From Tieghemostelium lacteum (taxonomy: Eukaryota > Evosea > Eumycetozoa > Dictyosteliales > Raperosteliaceae): a stretch of 64,000 nt of DNA. Positions 46,963-57,599 of this stretch are shown piece by piece. The notes under the pieces were generated by a model, which was not told the origin of the DNA, made no database searches, and saw only the letters and a list, made by a program, of their open reading frames with translations. A program made the position numbers and the translations under genes. Position 1 is the stretch's first letter; each line of letters starts with the position of its first letter. Location of the stretch: positions 868,001 through 932,000 of the forward strand of contig LODT01000051.1 in NCBI GenBank assembly GCA_001606155.1, written 5' to 3'.

Positions 46963-49469
46963 TTATTTTCTTGAGGAAGGAGAAGAAGTAGACTTTGTTT
47001 GAAATTTTCTTTCTCTTTCTTTAATTTTCTCTCTTTCAATCTCTAATTGTTTCTCTTTTTCTTTGTCTTTACTAGATTTTGGGGTATTAGAATTTGATGA
47101 AGATCTTTCTTTGTTTTCTCTGTTGCTACCTCTAGAATCCTTTTCTCTTTGTTGTTTGTCATGGCTTGATGATGGAGCTGACGAACTAGTAGGGGATTCC
47201 TTAGATGGTGATGTGATTCTTTCAGTACCTCTATTACTACTGCTACTAGTACTAATACTACTCTTTGATGTGGTGTTATCTTTACTACTACTGCTACTAC
47301 TGCTACTATTACTACTAGAAGATTGTTCTCTATCTCTAGAATCTTTATAGTATTTATCATTTTTATCATTTCTTGAATTGTCTCTATTTGAAGAAGATCT
47401 ACTATCCATTTCACGATCTCTACTGGTATCTTTATTGGTTTTTTCTTTGTCACTCTTTTCATATGAAGGTGTAGGTCTTCTTTCATCATCCCTGTAATCT
47501 GAAGAACGTCTGGAATAGTTATCCTCACGGTCTCTGTAATCACGTTCGTCAATTGGACCTCTTCTTCTATCTTCACGATCTCTGTAATCCATATCATCCA
47601 TAGATGGTTTTCTTCTATCATCATCTCTGTGATCAGATGAACGTCTACTATCTCTATAATCCCTGTCATCCAACGGTGGTCTTCTTCTATCATCGTCTCT
47701 GTAATCTGAAGAACGTCTACTATCTCTTCCATCATCATATCTCTTGTGACTATCTCTACTATCTCTCATTTCATCGTCCCTATAGTCACCAGAACGTCTC
47801 GAATCTCTACTAACCTCATCATATCTTGAAGGTCTTCTATCTCTACTATCCAAATCTTCATTTTTCGATCTGTCATCATAAGATGAATCTTTTCTCTCCC
47901 TTTCTCTTTCCTTCTCCCTTTCTTTTTCTCTTTCATCATGATCATCTTCTCTCTTTCTCTTCTCAACTTGACTAGATCTATGTGAACTATTACTTCTTTC
48001 ATTATCACTATCTCTATCTCTATTATCTCTATTATCTCTACTATCCCTATTATCTCTACTATCTCTACTATCTCTATCATCATTCGAACTATTACCACTA
48101 CTACCTTCATAATGTCGATTACTTGGTAAAGGAGGTGGATAACCATCACTCATTTCTTGTGGAGGTAATGGAGGATATTGTGAAGGATGATGAGGAGGTA
48201 AATGATGTGGATGCATAGGTTGACCTTGATAGTCATAATAAGGGTTTCTTAAAGGAGCACCTCTTCCCAGGTATGGATTAATACCAGGAACTGGAGCACC
48301 TCTACCCATGTAAGGTGCACCTCCACCTCTAGGTAAATACTTTGGACCAGTCATCATTCCTCCACCTCTAGCTCTACCAACACCAGGTATTCCAGGTGCA
48401 GGATAGCCAGTTGTTGGATCAATCGGTACTCCACCTTGACCCATATATATTGGATGTTGATATCCTCTTCCTCTACCTCTCATTGAACTGGTAGGACCAC
48501 CTCTACCCATATAGGGGTGTATAGGAGGTTGCCCAGGTCCAGACATTGCCTGATGTGGCATATGTCCACCACTTGCCAATTGACCTTGTTGTGAAGGTAT
48601 TTGTCCATTTACTGCACCTGCATGTTTCAAACTCATATTCTTTATAGTAGTAATTACATTTTCATAGTTTTTAATTGAAATTGTTCTTATAATAATTTCT
48701 TTTCCATTAATCTCTCTGTGTTTCAGTTAAAAATAAAAAGTGTTAGAGTGGTTATGTTTAATTACCCAAAAATAGAAGTGTGTGGTGGTGAGTGAACTAT
48801 GTAAATAAATACTTTTTAGCTAATTTCTGTCTAGCTAATTGTGACATTTCTAAATTCTGAAACTCCACAAATGCATAGCCTTTAGAGGTTCCATTTGATT
48901 CATGTTCAAAAATCTTTAACATTTTAAGTTTACCAAATTCACTCAGTAAATTTTCAATTTGAATATCAGTTGTCCACTATATTAAATCAATAAATTAGTT
49001 GTCTACCCTAAATATCCAAATGAATTTACTATCTACTAATCAAACCTACCCATTGTAAATTATCGAAAATAAGTGATGGTGAGAGATCAGAGGGTTCCTT
49101 TTGATCATTTTCACTCTCATCTACAAAACCACCAATATCTCTATCGGAATCATCATTATTTTGATGAGTTGTACTAGTTATATTTTGCGATCTATTCAAA
49201 TTATCTCCATTTGATTTATCTCTATTATTTACTTTTACATTATTATCATCGTCACCTTCTTGTTGATGTTGTTCATTATCGTTATCATTAAGTTGGTTGT
49301 TGTGTTGATCATTTTCATTATCATTATCCTCATTGTGCCTGTTACTATTTTTATTATTCTCAACCCCTTCATGATGTTGAGAAGTGTTCATATTATCCTC
49401 TTGTTCAGATTCATCTCTGCTTTCTACAGTAAAGTCACCATAGATATCATAATCGTCATCCATCCCCAC
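46963..49469 (-). CDS. cpsf6: CPSF6-like mRNA 3'-end processing factor (RRM plus RS-like tail)
   Basis: Three exons: 49050-49469, 48813-48976 and 46963-48715, with introns of 73 and 97 bp; phases 0 and 2 agree, giving 778 residues. Residues 1-130 are acidic and Asn/Gln-rich. The RRM crosses both introns: SLIFDNLQW, then WTTDIQIENLLSEFGKLK, SNGTSKGYAFVEF and a final strand (EINGKEIIIRTIS). NLQWWTTD is the hallmark of CPSF6/CPSF7 (NLTWWTTD in human), the large subunit of cleavage factor I that sets poly(A) site choice. A Gly/Pro/Arg-rich region (GRGGP, RGRGRGY, PPLPP) follows, then a long Arg/Asp/Ser/Glu-rich tail with repeated SRDSRD and RRSSDYRDD units, equivalent to the RS-like domain. The predicted location is the nucleus. 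Confidence 0.88.
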
Positions 49470-49749
49470 TTTAATTAATTAAAAATTCAAAAAAAAAACA
49501 ACTTTGAAGGTGGGTGAGGAAAATTTGAAAATAAATTAAAAAAAAATTAAAAAAAAAAATTATTAGTGGTGATAATGTTGTTTTTGTTAAGTGTGTGGGG
49601 TATTTACACAGCTCTCTCTGATGAGGGAAAAAAAAATATTCTCAAATAGAAACTTTATATAATTCAAACTACAGTTGCTTGTTTCATAAAAATAAATATT
49701 AAAACAATTAAAAAAAATTATCTTTTTTTGATAAAAAAAAAACCATATT

Positions 49750-50016
49750 ATGACACCTTCCTTCTTTGAATCATCCCACAATAGTAATAATAATCAGGAA
49801 TTTACACTGATACAATGTGAACAAGAAATTCAAACTTTGAAAAAAGAGATTGATAATTTGACCATACAGAATAGTAATTTATATGAAAAGCTTAAAGAGT
49901 GTCAAGAATCCTTTCATGATAAAAACCAATTATTACAAAGATATAGAAGATCCTTTATTAAATATTTTGAACAAGGAGAAGAAACAGATTTGGAATATAT
50001 AGTATCAAATTTTTAG
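49750..50016 (+). CDS. Small coiled-coil protein, unknown
   Basis: An 88-residue frame with an ATG start after a long A run. A Ser/Asn-rich N-terminus is followed by a clear coiled coil from about 22 to 62 (CEQEIQTLKKEIDNLTIQN, then YEKLKECQESFHDKNQLLQR) and a short end (SFIKYFEQGEETDLEYIVSN). Small coiled-coil proteins of this size are often complex subunits, but nothing identifies this one. It is convergent with the HutD-like gene. Confidence 0.6.
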   Translation: MTPSFFESSHNSNNNQEFTLIQCEQEIQTLKKEIDNLTIQNSNLYEKLKECQESFHDKNQLLQRYRRSFIKYFEQGEETDLEYIVSNF

Positions 50017-50251
50017 AAATTAAAAAAACAATTTAATATAAATCAAATTACAGTAACAATATATATAATAATAATTTATAAATCAACAGAACTAAAATCA
50101 AAATTATAATAATAATCATATAGTTATTATTATGTAATAAATAAAAAATTATTTAAAAAAAAAAGAATTAAGAATACACCCCAATCACATTTTTGGTGAT
50201 TATTAGAATTATATACAAATTTGAAGGCGCTTTTATTTTATTTTTCTAAAT

Positions 50252-51139
50252 TCATTTTTCTTGTAATCTAATAGATTTGGGTGATATTTGAATTACTACT
50301 AAATTGGCGTTTTTTAGAGTTTCATTGTCTTTACAGGTTATATACAATTGTTTGGTTTGTTGTGGTTTTAAATGGATATCTCTTATAATTAGTAAATTTT
50401 CAGAGAGAACTTTACATTTTTGATAAGATCCTTCCTCACCTTTAGATTTCACAGTTATGGTGGTTTGATAAGGATAGAATATGAAAGTGGTTCCAGATGG
50501 TGTATTGGAAGTATCTAGTGTAATGGTAAGTTCTCTGTTTTCATTATTGAATGAATGTACTCTACAAGAATGATCAAATTCATTTTCTTTTGAAATAACA
50601 TTGAAATCAACAGTTTCCTCAACTTGAGGAAGAAATATGGGGTAGGCACTGGCAGAGTTGGTTGATGCTGATAAAAGAAGAGAACTCTGACTACTAGTGA
50701 TAGAGGGACTATTGTCACCACTAGATGCATTGCTGTTACTGTTAGTACTCAATAGAGACCCTGTAGAGGAATATGAGTGATTGAGTATGGAAATAGGTAA
50801 TATAGGTTGTGGTGGTGGAGATATTTGAAATGTACTATCAGTCTCCCAACATCCTTTAAAGGTATACGGTGTAAAGTGATCCAAATTCACAGAGGAATTT
50901 GGTTGCTGTCTGTGATATAATGTCAATTTATTGCCCTTTAAAATGATCAATGTTCTATTGTATCCATCAAATTGTGAGAAAGCACCTGCAATGGTGATAG
51001 TAGCACTACTAATTCTCCACTTAAAAGGGTCTTCAAGAGTCATATTTTCAGGCTCAATATGCATTTGTACACTTTTCCCTTTACCATTTTTCCAAATCAT
51101 ATGTAAATAGTCGGTTTTCTCCTTAATTGTCCAAGACAT
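50252..51139 (-). CDS. HutD/Ves-family protein
   Basis: Single exon, 295 residues, no signal peptide. The N-terminal third matches the bacterial HutD/Ves family: WRISSATITIAGAFSQFDGYNRTLIILKGN corresponds to the family's WRlS-A-i---GpFS-fpGy-R-l-lL-G pattern. A cupin-like second half has VEETVDFNVISKENEF and RDIHLKPQQTKQLYI. Between the halves sits a Ser/Asn-rich low-complexity insert of roughly 60-70 residues. HutD is linked to histidine use in bacteria and Ves to cold response, but no biochemical activity is firmly known, and I claim none here. Such genes are mainly bacterial, so an old transfer into the lineage is an inference worth testing. Confidence 0.8.
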   Translation of the reverse strand: MSWTIKEKTDYLHMIWKNGKGKSVQMHIEPENMTLEDPFKWRISSATITIAGAFSQFDGYNRTLIILKGNKLTLYHRQQPNSSVNLDHFTPYTFKGCWETDSTFQISPPPQPILPISILNHSYSSTGSLLSTNSNSNASSGDNSPSITSSQSSLLLSASTNSASAYPIFLPQVEETVDFNVISKENEFDHSCRVHSFNNENRELTITLDTSNTPSGTTFIFYPYQTTITVKSKGEEGSYQKCKVLSENLLIIRDIHLKPQQTKQLYITCKDNETLKNANLVVIQISPKSIRLQEK

Positions 51140-51470
51140 TATTTTTGCAATTCAACCTTTCAAAGTTTATCTTGTGAAAAATTTAATTTAAAAAAAAATT
51201 CAAAAAAAAAGTTCACCTTGATCTAAAAAAACATAAAATAATCTATCATTGCAACCTTGGTTTTTGATAGAGTTGGAAGTTACAAAAAATGACACATCAA
51301 GATTTCTAAGGAAGAATAATTTTGGGGTTCTAAATAACGCCATAAATCAGAAAAAAAATTTTTTTTATTTTTTTATTTTATAGTATTTAACTCTCTGCTA
51401 ACGACTTGGTATTGTCTTTGCAGAATTGATGTCTGGACAGTCGGAATACCATTAAAGCATTCCATTGATA

Positions 51471-52343
51471 ATGCCTGGTACTGATATTACAAATGGAGGC
51501 ATTACAGAGAATAGTAAAGAAAATACTCTACTCTACAGTAGACTTTTATTCATTATGATTGTTGTAGCACCAATTGTAACACTGATTGTAACATACCCAA
51601 TTGACATAGTATTTAGATATGAAGTATGTATTTATTATTTAAATATTTTTTTCATGGTTGAATTCAATATTAATGAAATTTATAGGGATTTATACCAACC
51701 ATTTCAGGAACTATTGACTATAGTCCTACATCGAATATTGGTACTCTAGGACTTGGAATCACAGTAATTTTAATGCTTTTAATATTCTCACTGAAATTCC
51801 AACACACTAATGCCTGGTTAGAAACCATGTTAGATGAGACCTATAGATCGGTAACCAAAAAGAGAATGTGGATTGTAAATATTGTTTGCTATATAATAGG
51901 TATACTGGCAAGTTTAGGATTACTAGGTGTAATATCATTTCAAGCGCATTTAGTTGGTGGTGCACATGGTTTCTTTGCTACCATGTTTTTTTCATTGGTT
52001 TTAGTCCATATGATTATTCAATTGTTTATCGATCACAAACTGGAGATTATCTCCAGACGAATGAAATTTTACCGATTAACTATATGTATTCTTTGCTTAA
52101 TATCATTATTATTCTGTAAGTTTTTGTATACAATATATTCCTTGTAATTTAATAGAGTCATATTTACTAATATATATTCAAAATTTAGTTTTATTTTTTG
52201 GAATTTCAGATGATGTAGTATATATAAGTGTTTCATCGATATTTGAAGCAGTAGCATCAATAGCCTATTTATTTTATTATTCATCATGTTTTAGGGAATT
52301 TGAAAACTCACTTATTGTGTTTAAAGTTCAAATTCAAAAGTAA
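51471..52343 (+). CDS. Frag1/DRAM/Sfk1-family membrane protein
   Basis: Three exons: 51471-51623, 51686-52115 and 52210-52343 (introns 62 and 94 bp; donors GTATGT and GTAAGT; phases 0 and 1 match), giving 238 residues. Six hydrophobic segments are visible: LLFIMIVVAPIVTLIVTYP; LGLGITVILMLLIFSLKF; MWIVNIVCYIIGILASLGLLG; HGFFATMFFSLVLVHMIIQLF; LTICILCLISLLFY; and IFEAVASIAYLFYYSS. The luminal loop YEGFIPTISGTIDYSPTSNIGT between helices 1 and 2 resembles the PFISDTG-PP region of DRAM and TMEM150 proteins. This family acts in lysosomal autophagy regulation or at the plasma membrane; the role here is inferred only at family level. An eight-codon upstream ATG frame lies at 51430-51456. Confidence 0.78.
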
Positions 52344-52490
52344 TTTATTGTCAAGATGACATCACGAATAGTTTTGAAATAAATTCTCATATCCCGAACG
52401 AAAGGTCAAAAATTAGATATTTATTTCACCTCTAAATGATTTTTAATTTTTTTTTTCCCACACCAAATACGATTCTAACTTTTTGATAAA

Positions 52491-53206
52491 ATGTATAAAC
52501 AATCAATAATCTCTGTCATAGTACTCATTAGCATTCAACTATTATCAATCAATGCTTTTATAAATTTTATTCCATATAGTCCAACTGATACTGCATGTGC
52601 TGGTGAAGTACAAGGTATGTCTGATGAATATAAACCCTATCTAGATGAATACTCTAACTTTAGATATGTTATATAGGATTTGGATTTGGTATACCAGATG
52701 GTGAATGTGTAGGTAATAGTGAATTAGTAGATCTTCCAGGAAGTTATTTTATTCAAGTTTACAATGACACTCAAGTACTTTTGAATACTTATATAAATAT
52801 TGAGTTTGGTAATGATTGTTCTGGACATCCAACTTCATCACATATCTACAATGTAGGTGAATGTGAATATGATACAGAAGGTTCATTTGATGAGACTGAT
52901 TACTCTTATTTGACATTTAATACAACTAATCCATATCCACTAATTCCAGATAATTCTGTGGTTATGGAGGTCTACGATCACTATTGTACCGAACTGGTTT
53001 CATATTATTTCTATACTAATCAAACTACCATTGGTACAGAAAATACAATACTATTCACTTATTATTGCCAACCTGGAACTAATCTACCATACGAATACTC
53101 TTGTAATGATCATAACAAATGTGATAATCTTAATCTATATTCTGACTGTAACAAAGCTTATAAAACTTGGGTTAAAGTCTATTGTATGGATTCTTCACAA
53201 TATTAA
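52491..53206 (+). CDS. Secreted Cys-rich protein, unknown
   Basis: Exon 1 is 52491-52614, the intron 52615-52676 (62 bp, donor GTATGT, acceptor TTATATAG, phase 1) and exon 2 52677-53206, giving 217 residues. A clear signal peptide (SVIVLISIQLLSINA) leads a mature protein with about a dozen cysteines and no membrane segment, so it should be secreted or lie in a vesicle. Aromatic and acidic residues are frequent (FDETDYSYLTF), and a compact Cys-rich end reads YSCNDHNKCDNL. There are several N-glycosylation sequons. It resembles the many small secreted proteins of dictyostelids, but I do not recognise the family. Confidence 0.75.
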
Positions 53207-53294
53207 AATTATAATGTAATAAATAATAAGTTAATATGTTTATTAGTTTGAAGGAAAATCAGTGGATTGTGAAATGATGAGATTTTGTTCAAAT

Positions 53295-53620
53295 TCAGTT
53301 TTGAATGATTCTAGGTGCACCGACTGCATCAGAACCTAATAGAATATTTCTAGGTGCATTTATTGATTCTAAAAATTCTAATATAATAGCAACAGCTGCT
53401 GCTTTTTAGGATCACCTTGTTGTTTACCTGACATTTGAATTTGATTGCAATCACCAAATCAACTCTTTCAAGGATACTTAATACAACCGATGATTCAAAA
53501 TGTCTTTTCAGTATTTCTAGTAGTTACAATGACTTGATTACCATTTCTCAATAGTGCCAAAACCAACTCTAAACCTATAACTGAAGATGCACCTGTTACC
53601 AACCAAACTTTTTGAATCAT
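53295..53620 (-). pseudogene. Short-chain dehydrogenase/reductase relic
   Basis: The minus strand starts MIQKVWLVTGASSVIGLELV and continues ALLRNGNQVIVTTRNTEKTF, the Rossmann nucleotide-binding start of an SDR, with the family's GASSGIG changed to GASSVIG. A stop follows, then the sequence jumps to the C-terminal region in other frames, ending with a motif like SINAPRNILLGSDAVGAPR. The catalytic Tyr-x3-Lys region is deleted; an intact SDR would be about 280 residues. It is a broken duplicate of a host enzyme gene. Confidence 0.82.
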
Positions 53621-53695
53621 GTTATTAATATAAAGTTCGTGTTTGTGAAATTAAACATTCTCAAAAATTGTTTCGTAATTAAGTAAATTCAAATG

Positions 53696-53715
53696 CTTTC
53701 AGAAGCTTCTGAAAG
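53696..53715. repeat. 20-bp perfect palindrome
   Basis: CTTTCAGAAG followed by its exact reverse complement CTTCTGAAAG, with no spacer. It lies between the dehydrogenase relic and the 3' end of the mitochondrial carrier gene. It has higher GC than its surroundings, so chance is less likely than for an AT-only palindrome; it could be a dyad protein-binding site or part of a hairpin terminator. Confidence 0.7.
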
Positions 53716-53785
53716 GTTTTTATAAATACCATTGTTTGTGAAAAGGCCTTGTAAATTGACGAGAGATAATGTACATTATTTATTA

Positions 53786-54947
53786 TCATATCATTGTTGA
53801 TAATATTTTCTTAAAATATTCATAAGATGCAAATGATAAACCTGCACTGGGGATAATATGAATTAATCGAGTACCTAATCCTCTAGATATAGGAAATTGA
53901 AATTATATTAATAATAAGTTATTATAAAATAAGTGTGTGAATTGGAATACATTACTTTGTTAAACCTTTTAAACCTTCATTTTTAATAATAATAGAAAGT
54001 GTTGAAAAAACACCTTTAAAAACTCTATCCTTTTTTGGTAGAACATCTTGTGTTTGTAAATTTGTTTTTATGACATCAAGTGGTATGGTGAATATAGTGG
54101 CAACAGCACCTGCAAATGCACCAGATAAAAGATTATTAAGTGCTGATAGCTTTTCCTTTTTCTTACTACCATCTGATAATATCTCACCTTGATGAAGTGA
54201 TTGGTAATAACTCTTTTGGTAGTTTCTAGAAATCTCATAACTCGAGAAATAAATTGCTGAAAATGGTAAATCTCTCAACAATGACACATACGAGAATTTA
54301 AATAATCCTTTAACGCCATCCTTTTTGAGTATAGATAATATTATTTGTGAGGTATATTTAACTTTGTTTCCTTGACTTTTCTCTAAAGATGTAGAAACTT
54401 GTTGTCTCATTTTAACCACATCAAAAGGTGTTCTGATAATGGATCCTGATACTCTTGCCAATGTCATTCCAAGAATTGCTAATAAAACTCTACCCCCAGA
54501 ACCCTCTTTATTAGAATGCTTCAATAGAATATCACCATTACCACCATTTATCTGAATTTCCTGTTTTCTCTTTTTACTTTTTTTTAATTCACTTAATACA
54601 GCTTCATAACATAGAAATGAAATACTGCTAGCAGGTATTACATATAAGGTATGTGGTATAAATCCTTTATATAAACCTCTGATTCCCGATGACTTAAATG
54701 TTTGAAATATAGTATTTACAATACCATGTGACCTATTAGCTATACTTTGATTAGCATTATGTGTAAATTGTAATTTTGTCTTTACTGTATCTAATGGAAA
54801 CATTGCCAAATCTATATATCAATCTTAATATCTAGCTATTCCTAAATCAAATCTTCATCTAATCATACCAGTGACTAATTTTGAAAAAGCTCCTGCCAGC
54901 AAATGTACTTTCATATTCTTATTACTCACTTCATATTCACTTCCCAT
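53786..54947 (-). CDS. Mitochondrial carrier family (SLC25) protein
   Basis: Three exons: 54869-54947, 53956-54811 and 53786-53882 (introns 57 and 73 bp, phases 1 and 2), giving 343 residues. It has the tripartite carrier fold: six helices in three repeats, each with a signature P-x-D-x-x-K/[23 protein letters not shown] and [11 protein letters not shown]. The first exon supplies the start of helix 1 ([12 protein letters not shown]), and the last exon the final helix ([15 protein letters not shown]). Between repeats 1 and 2 is a Lys/Gly-rich insert of about 35 residues ([10 protein letters not shown]). Transport of a metabolite across the inner mitochondrial membrane is expected. The first repeat is somewhat like the S-adenosylmethionine carrier, but the substrate-contact residues do not allow a firm call. 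Confidence 0.88.
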
Positions 54948-55440
54948 TTTAATGATTAATTTAGAAAAACTTAAAAAAGTCTATTTTTTATATTAAATTT
55001 AATTTAAATTAATGAATTCATATACAATTTAACTATTTTTTGAAATTATCTGCAGTATAAATTCATTGTTATTATAATAACTCAACAAATCTAATTTTTT
55101 AAGTTTTTTTATATTTTTTAATTTTCCCTCCAAAAATTTGAAATTCAAATTGATGAAGTACAAAATATTTAATTAACAGCTAATTTTTTAAGAGTTTTTA
55201 AAAATGAAAATTTTTTACAAACAATTTTTTTTTCTAAAGTACAGTCTAAAATTCAATAGTAAAGTATTCTTTTGAAATTAGAGAGAAAATAAATTTAAAA
55301 TAATCAAAAATAGTTTGATATCGTGATAATAGATTAGGTTTTATTGTCTCAGAGTTTCCTTTTTCAATTTTTAAATTTAATTATAATAACGGTGAATTTT
55401 ATTACCATCAGCGCGCTGCCCCTTTGTAAACTTAACAATC
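54948..55440. promoter_or_regulatory. Divergent promoter region, carrier and SLBP genes
   Basis: About 490 bp of AT-rich DNA between head-to-head start codons. The only GC-rich word is GCGCGCTGCCCC at about 55411-55424, just before the SLBP start; such a motif is rare in this AT-rich genome and could be an activator site. No coding frame. Confidence 0.4.
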
Positions 55441-56882
55441 ATGTCAACTGTCATTCCTCAACCTGTTTTACAAAATAGTAATGGTCAAATTGGAAGCAAT
55501 AGATCATTGCTTAAGAATATTAAAAACAATTTACCAACAACATCAACAAATATCAAGGTAAGTTCTAACACAAAAAATTTTTTTTTTTTTTTTTAAATTT
55601 CACAAAATGTGATAAATGGGTTAATTCTAACTTATTGGTTTTATATATTTAGAAAAATGATATTAAATTAGATAATAGTAAAGTTTCTAATACCAAGAAT
55701 AACTTACGTACTCCAAGTAAGAAGAACAAAGATAATGGATTAATATTTACTCCAAGTACTGGTATAATCTCTCAATCGAAACCAAAAGAAGAGAATTTGG
55801 TTATTGAGGAGATTGAAACAGTTCATAATACATCTTTGGATGGTATCATTGAACAAATGTTGGATCAACATAAGTCACCAATGAAAGAAGAAACCAATGA
55901 AATAGTTATAACCGCAGCTGAAAGTCTTTCTATCCAAAATGTACTTGAATCTATTGATTGCAAAACTGTTGCTGTCTCTGTAGATAAAAAGATATCCTAT
56001 TCTTTTGATTTACTTCTCTCTATGAGATTTAATTCCAAATGCACAGTTAAACCTGTTGAAGTTGATTTTGTAATTTCAAATCAAAATGAAATTGTTGTAC
56101 CATCAAAACCAAATACACCCTATGTACATAAACAACCAATACAAACACCCAGTAGATCTAATCAACGTCCTAATCAGTCTCCAATTAGTTCCCCAATTTA
56201 CAAGAATGGTAATCATTCCACCTTTAACACCCCATTCCACCTACCTATGACATCCCCTGTCAACACTGCTCAAAAAACTCCAATGTCTATTCCATTCCAT
56301 TTGCCAACTAGCTCTCTCAAGAAACAAACTCCAAAGAACAATACTAGTCAAGTTAAACAATTGAAACAACAAACTCCAAAGTCCAGAATAACAACCCCTA
56401 TCAAACTTCAAGAGGAATTCCAAAAAGTTGATGAGAAATCTGTTGTTCCAACTACTTCCACCACAACTGTCACTGTTGATACTGTCGACCAAACAGTTCC
56501 ATCTACCTCATCTGTCAATGTCACCAAGAAACCACGTGAAACTGATCCAAAGAGACTTGCAGCTAGACAAAGACAGATTGATATCGGTAAGATGACTGCT
56601 GGTTACAAAAACTTTATAGCCACAGTTCCAAAATCAAAGAGAAAGTCAACTGATCCAAAGACTCCAAACAAGAATCAAGTTTGTTCAAAGAGAAGTTGGG
56701 ATGGTCAAGTTAGAAAATGGAGAAGACTCTTGCATCAATATGATCCAGAGGCTCCAAAAATTGACGAAGAAGAAATGAAACAATTAACCAAAGTAGATGA
56801 AGAGGATGGTGAAGGTGAATATCTTGAAGATGATGATGAAGAAGAACAACCAAAAGAGCAAACTATTACAACTACTGCTTAA
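55441..56882 (+). CDS. slbp: Histone mRNA hairpin-binding protein (SLBP)
   Basis: Binds the 3' stem-loop of replication-dependent histone mRNAs and directs their processing and use. Exon 1 is 55441-55557, the intron 55558-55652 (95 bp, donor GTAAGT, acceptor TTTAG, phase 0) and exon 2 55653-56882, giving 448 residues. The RNA-binding domain is near 339-410: RLAARQRQIDIGKMTAGYKN, DPKTPNKNQVCSKRSWDGQV and the end RKWRRLLHQYDPE. The TPNK motif, whose Thr is phosphorylated in animals, and the SWD motif are intact. The N-terminal two thirds is Ser/Thr/Pro-rich with many TP sites (TPSRSNQ, KTPMSIP), candidates for cyclin-dependent control. The C-terminus is acidic. Its presence implies that histone mRNAs in this organism end in stem-loops. 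Confidence 0.92.
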
Positions 56883-57070
56883 ATCTTTAAAACAAACGCC
56901 CAAATGTCTTCTAATCTTCTAATTTAAAAAAAAACACTGATAAAATAACACCACACAATAGGATAACCAGAGTTAGTCTGCTTGTACAGCCTCTAAATAA
57001 AAAAAACCCCACAATTTATTTAATGTAAATTCCACTCTTAAATCCTTTATTCAAAATTTCAATAGAATCT

Positions 57071-57599
57071 TTAGTCATCAATAATGATGACTTCTCTTTG
57101 GCTACTTTGAAGAAATTCATTTTCTCTTACAACTCTTTCTTTAAGTAATAGTAATAATAGTCCATCCATTTTCTTTTAAAAGAATTAGAAATAATATTAA
57201 AATTTTAATGTGCAATATGATATTTACCTTTGTACAATTTGAACAAAATCTATTATGTTGATCTTGTCCACAATAATTTGAATTTTCATCATATTTAACT
57301 TGAATTTCATTTTTCTTAACTAATGAATTGGGTATTAATTTTAGACAAATTAGATTATCAGAATCAATTTTTAATTTATTGGATTTCTGGCTCCCTTTAA
57401 TTTTTTTGGAGACATCATATTCTTTAGTAATTGAATCATATTCTACCAAATAAAAGCTTGAAATATTTTGTTCTTTTTTAAAAAATTTATATTTGTAGTG
57501 GTTTGCTATATATGATTCAATTTCATCAATATATTCTTTTGAAACTGAAATACTAGTTTCCTCATCTAAAAATACATGAACTTTTGTATATTTAGGCAT
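57071..57599 (-). CDS. Small protein with HNRFCSNC motif, unknown
   Basis: Exon 1 is 57228-57599, the intron 57173-57227 (55 bp, donor GTAAAT, acceptor TTTTAAAAG, phase 0) and exon 2 57071-57172, giving 157 residues. The N-terminal half looks like a small alpha/beta domain (YTKVHVFLDEETSISVSK). Near 115-124 there is HNRFCSNCTK, a CxxC with a preceding His and Cys (YCGQDQ), suggesting a metal site. The C-terminal exon is a Leu-rich helix ending RENEFLQSSQREVI. I do not recognise the family. It is convergent with the SLBP gene, 190 bp away. Confidence 0.6.
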
